A stretch of 64,000 nucleotides of DNA. Origin: Ophiura sarsii (Eukaryota; Echinodermata; Ophiuroidea; Amphilepidida; Ophiuridae). The notes beneath the pieces are model-generated. The model worked only from the letters and a program-made list of their open reading frames with translations. It ran no database searches and was not told the DNA's origin. A program made the translations under genes and the position numbers. The stretch spans positions 1 through 64,000 of the forward strand of contig JAYJML010000140.1 of assembly GCA_035610835.1 (NCBI GenBank), written 5' to 3'. Positions 34,817 through 46,539 of the stretch are shown here, one piece after another. Position 1 is the first letter of the stretch. The number at the start of each line of letters is the position of its first letter.

Positions 34817-36704
34817 AGTCGTATATGGCAGGCCCAATGTCCAGTAACTCGAAAAACTTGGTTTTTCGCCGAAAAACTTGGTTTATCGATTGAAAATCCA
34901 AGTTTTTCAAATGAAAAACCAAGTTTTTCTCGAAAAACTTGGTTTATCAATTGAAAAACCAAGTTTTTCGACAGCTAGGCGAAAAACTTGGTTTTTCAAA
35001 TGAAAAACCAAGATTATCGATTTGAAAAACCAAGTTTTTCGCCTAGCTGTCGAAAAACTTGGTTTTTCAATTGATAAACCAAGTTTTTCGATCGAAAAAC
35101 CAAGTTTTTCGAATTGTTGGATATTACACTTAGATAAACTTGGTTTTTCAATCGAGAAACCAAGTTTTTCAACGCCTAATGTCCATTAATTCGAAAAACT
35201 TGGTTTATCATTTTGAAAAACCAAGTTTTTCGATCGAAAAACTTGGTTTTTCAACGCGGAATGTAAATTAATTCGAAAAACTTGGTTTATCAATTGAAAA
35301 ACCAAGTTTTTCAAGTGAAAATCCAAGTTTTTCTCGAAAAACTTGGATTATCAATTGAAAAACCAAGTTTTTCGACGCCTAATGTCCAATAATTCGAAAA
35401 ACTTGGTTTATCATTTGAAAAACCAAGTTTTTCGACGCCTAATGTCCATTAATTCGAAAAACTTGGTTTATCATTTTGAAAAACTTGGTTTTTCGATCGA
35501 AAAACTTGGTTTTTCAACGCGGAATGTAAAATAATTCGAAAAACTTGGTTTATCAATTGAAAAACCAAGATTTTTGACGCCTAATGTCCAATAATTCGAA
35601 AAACTTGGTTTATTATTTGAAAAACCAAGTTTCGACGCCTAATGTCCAATAATTCGAAAAACTTGGTTTATCATTTTAAAAAACCAAGTTTTTCGATCGA
35701 AAAACTTGGTTTATCGATTGAAAATCCAAGTTTTTCAAGTGAAAAACCAAGTTTTTCTCGAAAAACTTGGATTATCAATTGAAAAACCAAGTTTTTCGAC
35801 GCCTAATGTCCATTAATTCGAAAAACTTGGTTTATCATATTGAAAAACCAAGTTTTTCGATCGAAAAACTTGGTTTTTCAACGCGAAATGTAAAAAAATT
35901 CGAAAAACTTGGTTTATCAATTGAAAAACCAAGTTTTTCAAGTGAAAATCCAAGTTTTTCTCGAAAAACTTGGATTATCAATTGAAAAACCAAGTTTTTC
36001 GACGCCAAATGTCCAATAATTCGCAAAACTTGGATTATCATTTGAAAAACCAAGTTTTTCGACGGCTTATGTCCGTTAATACGAAAAAATTGGTTTATCA
36101 TTTTGAAAAACTTGGTTTTTCGATCGAAAAACTTGGTTTTTCAACGCGGAATGTAAAACAATTTGAAAAACTTGGTTTATCAATTGAAAAACCAAGTTTT
36201 TCGACGCCTAATGTCTAATAATTCGAAAAACTTGGTTTATCATTTGAAAAATAAAGATTATCGATTTGAAAAACCAAGATTTTCACCTAGGCGTCGAAAA
36301 ACTTGGTTTTTCAATTGATAAACCAAGTTTTTCTAATTATTTTACGTTCCGCGTCGAAAAACTTGGTTTTTCAATTGATAAACCAAGTTTTTCAAATTAT
36401 TGGACATTACACTTTGATAAACTTGGTTTTTCGATCGAAAAAACAAGATTTTCTCCAGCCAACTGAAAATCTTGGTTTTCCGAATCGATAAACTTGGTTT
36501 TTCATTTGAAAAACCAAGTTTATCGCCTAGCTGTCCGAAAAACTTGGTTTTTCAATTGATAAACCAAGTTTTTCGAGAAAAACTTGGATTTTCACTTGAA
36601 AAACTTGGATTTTCAATCGATAAACCAAGTTTTTTGGCGAAAAACTTGGTTTTTCGAGTTCAAGTTTTTCGAGTTACTGGCCATTGGGCCTGCCATAGTC
36701 GTAT
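34817..36704. mobile_element. hAT-like element made of nested palindromes, 8-bp TSD
   Basis: The direct repeat AGTCGTAT lies at 34817-34824 and 36697-36704. The element between (34825-36696, 1872 bp) has near-perfect TIRs: ATGGCAGGCCCAATG at the left, complementary to CATTGGGCCTGCCAT at the right, and the match continues for more than 30 bp. The interior is a dense array of GAAAAACTTGGTTTTTC and its complement, alternately oriented, with spacers such as GACGCCTAATGTCC. An 8-bp duplication fits hAT (also Merlin-type) transposons. There is no transposase, so it is non-autonomous. Short open frames of repeated KLGFS or NLVFQ peptides are by-products. Confidence 0.88.
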
Positions 36705-37069
36705 TATTAAATGACCGTTTGTGGTTATCGTATCGATACATCCATTATTACAGATCGATATACCCATTATTACAGATCGATACACCCATTATTACAGTTT
36801 CCGTGGAATTATTTCTGTCCAAACAGTATAATTAATATAGAGTTACACAACCCTTAGTCCTGTAAATGTGTTTAATGAATGACACGCTGGAGTTATTAAT
36901 GAAGGTTGTGATATATTAATTACCTATGAATTACTCTAGGCATATACATTGGACATTGGACATTAATTAAATGTGATGAATGTTGTAGGTTGTTTGTAAT
37001 AATTGTTATAATTATTATTATTATTATTATTATTATTTAAAGATATATTACATACTTGCACTGTTTGTA
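36705..37069. other. Unassigned, with short tandem repeats
   Basis: ATCCATTATTACAGATCGATA-like units of about 22 bp are repeated about three times at 36737-36800. A TAT/TTA microsatellite lies at about 37011-37036. Confidence 0.5.
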
Positions 37070-37224
37070 AATAAATTTTAATTCCCTATCATCATTTTTA
37101 TAATATTTGTGATGCCCCTATTGTTTGCTCAAATCGTGTGTAATATGAGATTCATACGACATTCGGTTTTTGATTTATGATAGAAAAACGAAATTTAGAT
37201 CAAATATTTTGCATTCCTCTTATA

Positions 37225-37492
37225 CAATCCTGGAAAAAAGTCTTGGAACACCTGCGTGTGATTAACGGAAAAGTGTCACCCCCACTCCCCCGTACAATGT
37301 TGACCAAGGCCAGTGGCTCCTGCAGCTTGCCAGAGTGTCCCAACATTGATCGATGGGGGGTGGGGAAGGAAAAATCTCATTTGAACAATTTCCATTTATA
37401 ACAGAAGACACTAAGTATCAATACATGCACGCAATACCCAGCACGTGTGCTCAGCTCAGCGTTTGCGTTCCAAGGACTTTTTTCCAAGATTG
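37225..37492. mobile_element. 268-bp TIR module (unit 1, array A)
   Basis: The ends are inverted: CAATCCTGGAAAAAAGTC at the left and the complement of GACTTTTTTCCAAGATTG at the right, about 28 bp with one indel. It is flanked on both sides by TA (within TATA), the duplication expected of Tc1/mariner-type transposition. The core CAACATTGATCGATGGGG and GGGGAAGGA is shared with the module of array B. It is non-coding. Confidence 0.88.
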
Positions 37493-38538
37493 TATACGCA
37501 GATTGCAAAAAAAATCATCTAAATTTGGTTTTTCTATCATATCTCGAAAACTAAATGTCACATGTATCTCAAATTGCACAGTATTTGGCAGTGGACCATA
37601 GGCTTGGCAACCCCAATATTTCTTTTTATAAAGACATTCATTTAATACGGGAACGTTAAGTGAAAACAATTCCCTATACTAACTAATGCATTTCGAAGAT
37701 GTATAATAATTGCCTATTATTGCAATGCATAATGTGGCGTTTTCAGATACTCCTACGAGATTTATTGATGTATTGTCAGATATGCAAAAGAGTGTCTAAA
37801 AGTAAAAGTAACGGAATCTATATATGGGGTTGAAAGTAACACAACTAATTGTAAAACAACTTAGGCCTACTAACTGGTAAATAACTATCTTCAGTAGATA
37901 GCAGTAACTTCTGTTTGACAGATTCGACAGCTATCTTTTGTATTGCATTAACGGGTTGTAATATAATAATAGATGCTCATTATTCATATGCCCATCTGTT
38001 ATTATGTATTTTCTGATTTTCGGTCGTTGTTTTGCATCACTTGTGTTGCAAAGGGACGATGAATCCCCCGGCCCAATAGTCACCAAGAAAAAATGCAAGA
38101 AAAACACCTTTTTTTCAAAACACTTTTTTTCTGCTCGAATGTTCATAAGCCTATACGTACACTTTGTTGGCTGTTTTATTAAAAAGAATTTGTGAAAAAA
38201 CTACATTTGGATTTAATTCTACATTTCCACATATTATTATCAACCAACATTTTTGGCTCAAATTGTCAGAGGGCGTTTTTGCCTACAGTTTTTGGAATTT
38301 ATTTTGAACATTTTGAAATTGCTGGTATTTTGTCCCGACATGTTATTCACAAACCCTTATTTTATGGATTTTTTCAAATATTACTTTTTTCTTACTCCTT
38401 TTTTTTCAAAACTGTTGGTATTTATTTGTTGGACATATTTGAAAATAATTGGAAAAACAATAGTTGGACATGGTTGGATGATGAGTAAATATTTCTTCTT
38501 ACTCCACAAATTATAAATGATAGTCAGTAAAAGAAATT

Positions 38539-38613
38539 GCACATCCAGGATTTGAACCCGGGACCTCCGGATGGTTATAGACTAGCGCTCTTATCAACTG
38601 AGCTAATGAGTCA
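38539..38613 (-). pseudogene. tRNA-like Pol III head (unit 1, array A)
   Basis: The minus strand reads TTAGCTCAGTTGATAAGAGC (A box), CTAGTCTATAACC (Met/Ile-like loop, one base short) and CCGGGTTCAAATCCTGG (T arm with B box). Only about four of seven acceptor pairs form. It is repeated at 41031-41105 in unit 2. Confidence 0.75.
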
Positions 38614-39219
38614 GATGAGCAAGCACGACGATAATATCATCTATAGGCCTTCAGTTCAATTTCATCCTCAAAAACAACCCAAACAACTAAATAAGTGAAT
38701 ACATAAACCATTTAAGTAATATATAATATACGTGAATACATAAATAAACCATTTAAGTAGTATATTTTATTTTATTTATTGATTAAAATAGCACTGCGAT
38801 AAATGAATTTAGCTTTATTCACAAAGTTATCATCAGACGAGTTGGGACGGTAATGGTAAAGTGTATGGTAAAGTGTTGCCTTGAAACACGTGTTCATTGA
38901 GCACTTTACCGTCGTTTCTATAGTATAATATTAGTATACATATTTTGTTTTCATTTTAAATGGTAAACTGTTATCAAAATGCGTAGATGTGACCCATGCG
39001 GCTTATATTTCGGAGTTACAACATGCATGATTAGTATAGCTAACACATATGCATATCTTGATAACTCAAAGGCAGTATGAAAAAACGTTTAATTGCCTAT
39101 TTTAAGCAAAATGTCCCAATGGTAAACTGATGGTAAAGTGTGTGTAAAGTGTGTGATACTTTGCAATAATGCTTTACTATAACATGTATAATAAAACAAA
39201 TCCACGCTTGTGTAAGCAC

Positions 39220-39301
39220 TGACCGATTGGCCCAGTAGATAGGAGCGTTCGTTGGCACCCTTTATATAGCCTGCTTGGCGTCGGTTCGAGTCGCTCTCAT
39301 G
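39220..39301 (+). pseudogene. tRNA-like Pol III head, opposite strand (unit 1, array A)
   Basis: TTGGCCCAGTAGATAGGAGC resembles an A box and GGTTCGAGTCG a B box, about 50 bp apart. Cloverleaf pairing is poor. It points away from the minus-strand head. The copy in unit 2 is at 41712-41793. Confidence 0.6.
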
Positions 39302-39981
39302 GCGTGACTTTTTGTCCTTTTTTCTGTTATGAGCTATCTTCAATAGATAGGAATAGTATTCCAAATAAACGTTTAATGCTCGGCAAATGTTAACACTTTC
39401 AACGCGGCTATTGGTTTAACCACGGTACAAAACAGATTTGTCTAACTTTTATGTCTATCTCAAGGATAACTGAACAAATAATAGGCACGTTTTTGTACTT
39501 ATTTGAATGCATTTCACAAGGTGATTCCAAATATTGGTAAAATGACATTTAATAATTTTGACATTTTTGAAACATTTTGTGCAATTTTGGATTGTCGTCT
39601 GCAGACGCTTGTCGCGTGGAGTGTAAATGTATAGTTTCATATTTCAAATAACAAACAAATAGGTAATGTGATAACATTATTAAAAGTATAAAAATGTTAA
39701 TTTCTCAGCAAGAACTTTATACTTTTGCTTTATTGATTTATAAACATTAGATTATTGCGCGCGGGATCAAGAAACGGGTCAAATTGTAGTTAAATATGAC
39801 ATAAATAATTGTTTTCAGTGCCCACTCCCTAAATAAAATTAATTCCCCATCATCATTTTTATAATATTTGTGATGCCCCTATTGTTTGCTCAAATCGTGT
39901 GTAATATGAGATTCATACGACATTCGGTTTTTGATTTATGATAGAAAAACGAAATTTAGATCAAATATTTTGCATTCCTCT

Positions 39982-39992
39982 TATACTGTATA
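39982..39992. other. Empty module site with TA-CTG-TA footprint
   Basis: Unit 2 reads TTATACTGTATAC where unit 1 has the 268-bp module between TTATA and TATAC. Both flanking TA copies remain with CTG between them (39986-39988). An unused site would read TTATATAC. This is the footprint expected after cut-and-paste excision by a Tc1/mariner-type transposase. Confidence 0.75.
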
Positions 39993-41030
39993 CGCAGATT
40001 GCAAAAAAAATCATCTAAATTTGGTTTTTCTATCATATCTCGAAAACTAAATGTCACATGTATCTCAAATTGCACAGTATTTGGCAGTGGACCATAGGCT
40101 TGGCAACCCCAATATTTCTTTTCATAAAGACATTCATTTAATACGGGAACGTTAAGTGAAAACAATTCCCTATACTAACTAATGCATTTCGAAGATGTAT
40201 AATAATTGCCTATTATTGCAATGCATAATGTGGCGTTTTCAGATACTCCTACGAGATTTATTGATGTATTGTCAGATATGCAAAAGAGTGTCTAAAAGTA
40301 AAAGTAACGGAATCTATATATGGGGTTGAAAGTAACACAACTAATTGTAAAACAACTTAGGCCTACTGGTAAATAACTATCTTCAGTAGATAGCAGTAAC
40401 TTCTGTTTGACAGATTCGACAGCTATCTTTTGTATTGCATTAACGGGTTGTAATATAATAATAGATGCTCATTATTCATATGCCCATCTGTTATTATGTA
40501 TTTTCTGATTTTCGGTCGTTGTTTTGCATCACTTGTGTTGCAAAGGGACGATGAATCCCCCGGCCCAATAGTCACCAAGAAAAAATGCAAGAAAAACACC
40601 TTTTTTTCAAAACACTTTTTTTCTGCTCGAATGTTCATAAGCCTATACGTACACTTTGTTGGCTGTTTTATTAAAAAGAATTTGTGAAAAAACTACATTT
40701 GGATTTAATTCTACATTTCCACATATTATTATCAACCAACATTTTTGGCTCAAATTGTCAGAGGGCGTTTTTGCCTACAGTTTTTGGAATTTATTTTGAA
40801 CATTTTGAAATTGCTGGTATTTTGTCCCGACATGTTATTCACAAACCCTTATTTTATGGATTTTTTCAAATATTACTTTTTTCTTACTCCTTTTTTTTCA
40901 AAACTGTTGGTATTTATTTTTTGGACATATTTGAAAATAATTGGAAAAACAATAGTTGGACATGGTTGGATGATGAGTAAATATTTCTTCTTACTCCACA
41001 AATTATAAATGATAGTCAGTAAAAGAAATT

Positions 41031-41105
41031 GCACATCCAGGATTTGAACCCGGGACCTCCGGATGGTTATAGACTAGCGCTCTTATCAACTGAGCTAATG
41101 AGTCA
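41031..41105 (-). pseudogene. tRNA-like Pol III head (unit 2, array A)
   Basis: Copy of 38539-38613, 2492 bp downstream, same sequence. Confidence 0.75.
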
Positions 41106-41711
41106 GATGAGCAAGCACGACGATAATATCATCTATAGGCCTTCAGTTCAATTTCATCCTCAAAAACAACCCAACCAACTAAATAAGTGAATACATAAAC
41201 CATTTAAGTAATATATAATATACGTGAATACATAAATAAACCATTTAAGTAGTATATTTTATTTTATTTATTGATTAAAATAGCACTGCGATAAATGAAT
41301 TTAGCTTTATTCACAAAGTTATCATCAGACGAGTTGGGACGGTAATGGTAAAGTGTATGGTAAAGTGTTGCCTTGAAACACGTGTTCATTGAGCACTTTA
41401 CCGTCGTTTCTATAGTATAATATTAGTATACATATTTTGTTTTCATTTTAAATGGTAAACTGTTATCAAAATGCGTAGATGTGACCCATGCGGCTTATAT
41501 TTCGGAGTTACAACATGCATGATTAGTATAGCTAACACATATGCATATCTTGATAACTCAAAGGCAGTATGAAAAAACGTTTAATTGCCTATTTTAAGCA
41601 AAATGTCCCAATGGTAAACTGATGGTAAAGTGTGTGTAAAGTGTGTGATACTTTGCAATAATGCTTTACTATAACATGTATAATAAAACAAATCCACGCT
41701 TGTGTAAGCAC

Positions 41712-41793
41712 TGACCGATTGGCCCAGTAGATAGGAGCGTTCGTTGGCACCCTTTATATAGCCTGCTTGGCGTCGGTTCGAGTCGCTCTCATG
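41712..41793 (+). pseudogene. tRNA-like Pol III head, plus strand (unit 2, array A)
   Basis: Copy of 39220-39301, 2492 bp downstream, same sequence. Confidence 0.6.
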
Positions 41794-42477
41794 GCGTGAC
41801 TTTTTGTCCTTTTTTCTGTTATGAGCTATCTTCAATAGATAGGAATAGTATTCCAAATAAACGTTTAATGCTTGGCAAATGTTAACACTTTCAACGCGGC
41901 TATTGGTTTAACCACGGTACAAAACAGATTTGTCTAACTTTTATGTCTATCTCAAGGATAACTGAACAAATAATAGGCACGTTTTTGTACTTATTTGAAT
42001 GCATTTCACAAGGTGATTCCAAATATTGGTAAAATGACATTTAATAATTTTGACATTTTTGAAACATTTTGTGCAATTTTGGATTGTCGTCTGCAGACGC
42101 TTGTCGCGTGGAGTGTAAATGTATAGTTTCATATTTCAAATAACAAACAAATAGGCAATGTGATAACATTATTAAAAGTATAAAAATGTTAATTTCTCAG
42201 CAAGAACTTTATACTTTTGCTTTATTGATTTATAAACATTAGATTTTTGCGCGCGGGATCAAGAAACGGGTCAAATTGTAGTTAAATATGACATGAATAA
42301 TTGTTTTCAGTGCCCACTCCCTAAATAAAATTAATTCCCTATCATCATTTTTATAATATTTGTGATGCCCCTATTGTTTGCTCAAATCGTGTGTAATATG
42401 AGATTCATACGACATTCGGTTTTTGATTTATGATAGAAAAACGAAATTTAGATCAAATATTTTGCATTCCTCTTATA

Positions 42478-42745
42478 CAATCCTGGAAAAAAGTATTGGA
42501 ACACCTGCGTGTGATTAACGGAAAAGTGTCACCCCCACTCCCCCGTACAATGTTGACCAAGGCCAGTGGCTCCTGCAGCTTGCCAGAGTGTCCCAACATT
42601 GATCGATGGGGGGTGGGGAAGGAAAAATCTAATTTGAACAATTTCCATTTATAACAGAAGACACTAAGTATCAATACATGCACGCAATACCCAGCACGTG
42701 TGCTCAGCTCAGCGTTTGCGTTCCAAGGACTTTTTTCCAAGATTG
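42478..42745. mobile_element. 268-bp TIR module at the right edge of array A
   Basis: Same length as the unit 1 module, with very few substitutions. The left flank (TTATA) belongs to the array. The right flank begins with TA but then (GCTTATAAGC) is unrelated to the array. The array therefore ends exactly at the module. Confidence 0.88.
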
Positions 42746-42974
42746 TAGCTTATAAGCTTCAACTAATTTGCATCACGTTCATGATGTTTTCATGAAAAGT
42801 TTATTGCATCGCATTATTGAAAAGATAAGTGTATGACTTTCGGGTAATAATTGTGAGGTCTTACATCAAGAATAGGGAAAATGTCCCTATGATATGAGCC
42901 TATGATATAAAGAGCTAGCCTAAGGCTATGCGAGATTGTATATATATGTACTGCAACCGGGGCGTAAGGGATTG
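42746..42974. other. Unassigned spacer
   Basis: Non-array DNA after the module. Nothing was recognised. Confidence 0.4.
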
Positions 42975-43960
42975 CTTTTCAATAAAATATTGGTCAAAAG
43001 TACACACCAAATCGCACCAAAATATTTTCGAAAATTGAAAACAAAGTCCAATTATGATGGGGACACCCCCCCCCCCCCCCCCCCCGCTTAGACGCTCCCC
43101 TGTTCGAGCTTTCAAACCATGTATACTTAAATCAACAATATTTATATGTGTGGTGGTATGGGGAAGTCGGAAGTCGCAAGTGTTAATATTGAGATATCTG
43201 GGTCATACCAAAATATTCCTAACAATTTTCCAACTTTGGTCCAAAGATAGAGATTATACCTTGAACTTTAGTCTCCAGGAGTTTTTTATGCAAAATTCCA
43301 GATGTGAAGTTTATTTTAGTACTTTTCTGATCCTTGTTTTTCAAATGTTATGTGTAAAATGCTATGTTTACGTAAAATGACATTGTTACCATGGTAACCA
43401 CTTGTAAATTCCCACGATGCATTGTAAAGATTTTGAAAGTGAAGAACTTACAATTGTTAATAATATCACAAAAAACTAGGTTCATATCATAACTCCTTTA
43501 CATATGACAAGCTATTCTGTGTGATATAACAATGTAGTTTTATTATTATTAGAGCATTTAAAAGATTGCTGCATTTAAACTTGCCGACTTTAAAATACTA
43601 TAACTGTACAGTAGTTCTAGATCGAATTTCTGAAAAAATTTAAACAGTCCTATACTGAGTAGAGTATGAAGCTCTCTGCCAAAGAAAAAACCAAGTTGCT
43701 AGAAAATGACCATGTGAAGGGTTTTCCCATGCCACCACACATCAATATATGCTCAACTTCGTTCGTGCATTGATAAAAAAACCAAAATATTTATATGAAA
43801 TTAATGAAGAGGTGGCTTTTTGATACATTTTTGGTCAAAAATATACACCAGATCGCACCAAATTAATTCGAAAATTGAACATTTTTATATATACTTCTGA
43901 GGGGGCCACCCCCCCCCCCCCCCCACTCGGACACCCCCTGTCCGAGCATGCTCGGTTGGT
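42975..43960. repeat. Pair of poly-C-associated repeats flanking unassigned DNA
   Basis: About 42985-43100 and 43828-43950 are similar. Each has TTGGTCAAAA, ACACCA, ATCGCACCAAA, TTCGAAAATTGAA, then a C tract (about 43067-43085 and 43909-43924) and a CCCCTGT.CGAGC end. The DNA between them (43110-43825) shows no gene. Confidence 0.7.
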
Positions 43961-44314
43961 GGTGCTGCGCACCGCTTAGATGGTACCATCTCAATTAGCC
44001 TTACAGTTTTCAACACAAATGGCCGCCCCGATTGTTGGTATCTGGCTACTGTTCCAAACCTTTTATCTGACATGAGCGCTTGCGTTCATACAACTGTTTA
44101 ATTCGATCTGGCTACATGGCTACGCACAAGCATTCCGAAAAAACAGACACGCGAGGGAATAATTTGAAATGATCGACAATTATTTGTTTAGATTATATAC
44201 GAGCAAATGGGTATGGGTAGCAAGTAGGGAACACTGCTTTGTAGTGGGGGTACCTTAAAGACCTTTCGAATGCCATTGGTTCCGATTTAATAATGAATAA
44301 TGCAAAAATCCAAA

Positions 44315-44502
44315 TACTGTAAAACAACTTAATTTCACGGCAACTTAATTTATCGAATTAGCATTTAGTTATTTTTTGCGGCAATTTAATGTCACTAATT
44401 GGTATATCATCTTCCTGTATATAACCGCTATAAATAGTATAATTGGGAGCAATTTAATTTGGCGAATTGGATCTCCTAGTGAACTTAGGTTGTTTTACAG
44501 TA
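44315..44502. mobile_element. 188-bp MITE with TACTGTAAAACAAC ends
   Basis: TACTGTAAAACAACTTAATTTC at the left is mirrored by the complement of TTAGGTTGTTTTACAGTA at 44502. The interior has three rough copies of GGCAATTTAAT followed by AATTGG. TA ends fit a Tc1/mariner-type duplication. It is non-coding. Confidence 0.8.
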
Positions 44503-44589
44503 ATACATAATGAAAGGTCACCGTCCCATTTTCGCATATTCCTAGGTTTTAGGGTGTGATAAACTCAATTATAATGGTTTAAAGCTTCC

Positions 44590-44985
44590 TAGACACTCAG
44601 GTGCACTCTAAAACAACGATGGCGTCCAAAATGGCTGCCATTTTGGCAACATGTATTGTTTTCCTTGTTAAACATCCAATACACACTCAAGATGGTCACA
44701 ACCTTGTTGAATCTTCTGAGCAACACTACAGAGAAGAGGCAGCTGTGTGAGTGTACAGGCAGCCCTCTACATGGATAGCACTGCCTGCTTTGGAAGGGGA
44801 AGCCCCTAGAAAAGGTTGGGTAAAGAAAGCTTGCTCAAATTAATAACCAGGATTGTTCACTGCGGCCAGCTGCGGGTCTTTATGACAGCGGTAAAAATAC
44901 AAACAAAAGTAATACTACCTGTTGCCACGTGGAATGTGCGAACTAGAGTTGACAAGATACAACATTGATTACCAGTTTTTCAAAA
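44590..44985 (+). pseudogene. 5' fragment of an RTE-like LINE
   Basis: Around 44918-44975 the frames encode LPVATWNVRTRVDKIQ and, in another frame, ELTRYNIDYQ. ATWNVRT followed by a LTRYNID segment is the start of the apurinic endonuclease domain of RTE-like LINEs. The residues normally between them are missing, so an internal deletion is likely. The upstream sequence may be the 5' UTR of the same element. The rest of the element is absent. Confidence 0.6.
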
Positions 44986-45294
44986 TGCGACTTTTCAAAA
45001 GTGACTAATTTTCTATAAATCATGGGTTAATCATGTGTTATCTTTGTTGTTAGGTGTTATTTATGGTGTTAAAATGAGCCAAATAGATTCATCCAAATGT
45101 CTATCGAGCCTGTTGGGTAAAAAAAAGATAAACAAGGGTTACTTTAAAGGACCTAAACAAAGTGTATGACTTTCTTTTGATGAGCACTTTATATAGCATA
45201 TGAAGAGCCTTTCTCGGGGTATTAACTCAACACTTATAATATGGTCTACGTGGCTAGGATGTTTTGGGTTACTTTTACTCTACAGGATGACTTG
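44986..45294. other. Unassigned sequence
   Basis: Nothing was recognised. Confidence 0.4.
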
Positions 45295-45795
45295 AAGACA
45301 TGACAGACGATACTATAGCCTTATAGACATGACAGACGATACTATAGCCTTATAGACATGACAGACGATACTATAGACATGACAGACGATACTATAGCCT
45401 TATAGACATGACAGACGATACTATAGCCTTATAGACATGACAGACGATACTATAGACATGACAGACGATACTATAGCCTTATAGACATGACAGACGATAC
45501 TATAGCCTTATAGACATGACAGACGATACTATAGCCTTATAGACATGACAGACGATACTATAGCCTTATAGACATGACATACGATACTATAGCCTTATAG
45601 ACATGACAGACGATACTATAGCCTTATAGACATGACAGACGATACTATAGCCTTATAGACATGACAGACGATACTATAGCCTTATAGACATGACAGACGT
45701 TACTATAGCCTTATAGACATGACAGACGATACTATAGCCTTATAGACATGACAGACGATACTTTAGCCTTATAGACATGACAGACGATAATATAT
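45295..45795. repeat. 29/21-bp minisatellite, 18 copies
   Basis: The unit is ACATGACAGACGATACTATAG, usually followed by CCTTATAG (29 bp). Copies 3 and 6 lack the CCTTATAG block (21 bp). About 18 copies run head to tail with only four or five substitutions, so expansion is recent. Confidence 0.95.
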
Positions 45796-45995
45796 ACAAT
45801 ACTTGTAGACTAGAATACAGAACAGACAATACTTGAAGAAGACGAACATTACATTACAAGACTTGAGACGATACACACACAGGTCATTTCTGTAGTTTCT
45901 TAGTACTTCATTTTATTGATCGATAGCACTCAGAGAAAAGTATAACAAGATGAGATGATAGAGCGGAGCCCTGATTTTCCCATGAGCAAGGCCTA
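45796..45995. other. Unassigned spacer
   Basis: Nothing was recognised. Confidence 0.4.
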
Positions 45996-46444
45996 ATATG
46001 TGATGCGATCTGTGAAAACCCGTCGGATGTCGCAAAATGTGAACTAGGGAGTATGGGTAATTTATAAAAAAATAAAAAATAAAAAATAAAAAAAACTTTT
46101 TTTTTTTTTAGATTTTTGTAAAGAAAATTAGTTTCCAATACTTTGTATCATCATCTTTCATAAAAGTTCACCTTCAAAAACTGACTTAAGTCAATTTTAT
46201 TATTAACCTTATAATGTTATTATATTGAATTGTGTATCTTTTTTGGCCTGTTTTCATGATTTCTTGTTTTGTAGCTTTTGATGACATCACAGTCATCATT
46301 CACTCATAACTTTTTTGTAGTGATAGTAGAAAAATGATCGAAACAGTTCTGTAATCAGCACAGTTTTAGCTTTCTTATGATATAAATATCTCCAATATGA
46401 AAAATGCCACCATGTGGCGGGTTTTCACAGATCGCATCACATAT
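45996..46444. mobile_element. 449-bp TIR element (MITE)
   Basis: ATATGTGATGCGATCTGTGA at 45996 is mirrored by TCACAGATCGCATCACATAT ending at 46444; the TIR is about 27 bp. A related copy, in inverted orientation and incomplete, lies at about 20172-20435. The interior has an AAAAAT-rich stretch at 46068-46110. It is non-coding. Confidence 0.88.
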
Positions 46445-46539
46445 AGTGGACCCTGCCCCATCACGCCTACTCTGGTTACCCAATCATATTTTAGATATTA
46501 CGTAAACCTGCAATATGTGACCCTTCCCAACTGAACCTA

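Larger units (their letters stand above)
37070..42745. repeat. Tandem array A: ~2.5-kb composite units
   Basis: Two long units and a partial third lie head to tail. Unit 1 runs about 37070-39830 (2761 bp spacing, with module). Unit 2 runs about 39831-42322 (2492 bp, without module). Unit 3 begins at about 42323 and stops at the end of its module, 42745. Units 1 and 2 are nearly identical outside the module (one 4-bp indel near 37870 and scattered substitutions). Each has a 268-bp TIR module (lost in unit 2), a CTATCTTCAGTAGATAG palindrome (37888), a minus-strand tRNA-like head, GGTAAAGTG repeats (38864-39160), a plus-strand tRNA-like head, and a CTATCTTCAATAGATAG copy near 39333. No coding motif was seen; repeated short open frames are by-products. 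Confidence 0.92.

Noticed and set aside
34900..36700. Open frames with repeated KLGFSIEKPSF-like peptides
   Set aside because: They are translations of the GAAAAACTTGG palindromes in several frames and on both strands.
38004..41008. Paired open frames with membrane-like sequence (for example 38253-38516 and 40745-41008)
   Set aside because: They recur only because array A repeats. They overlap in two frames, are driven by AT-rich codons, and no family was recognised.
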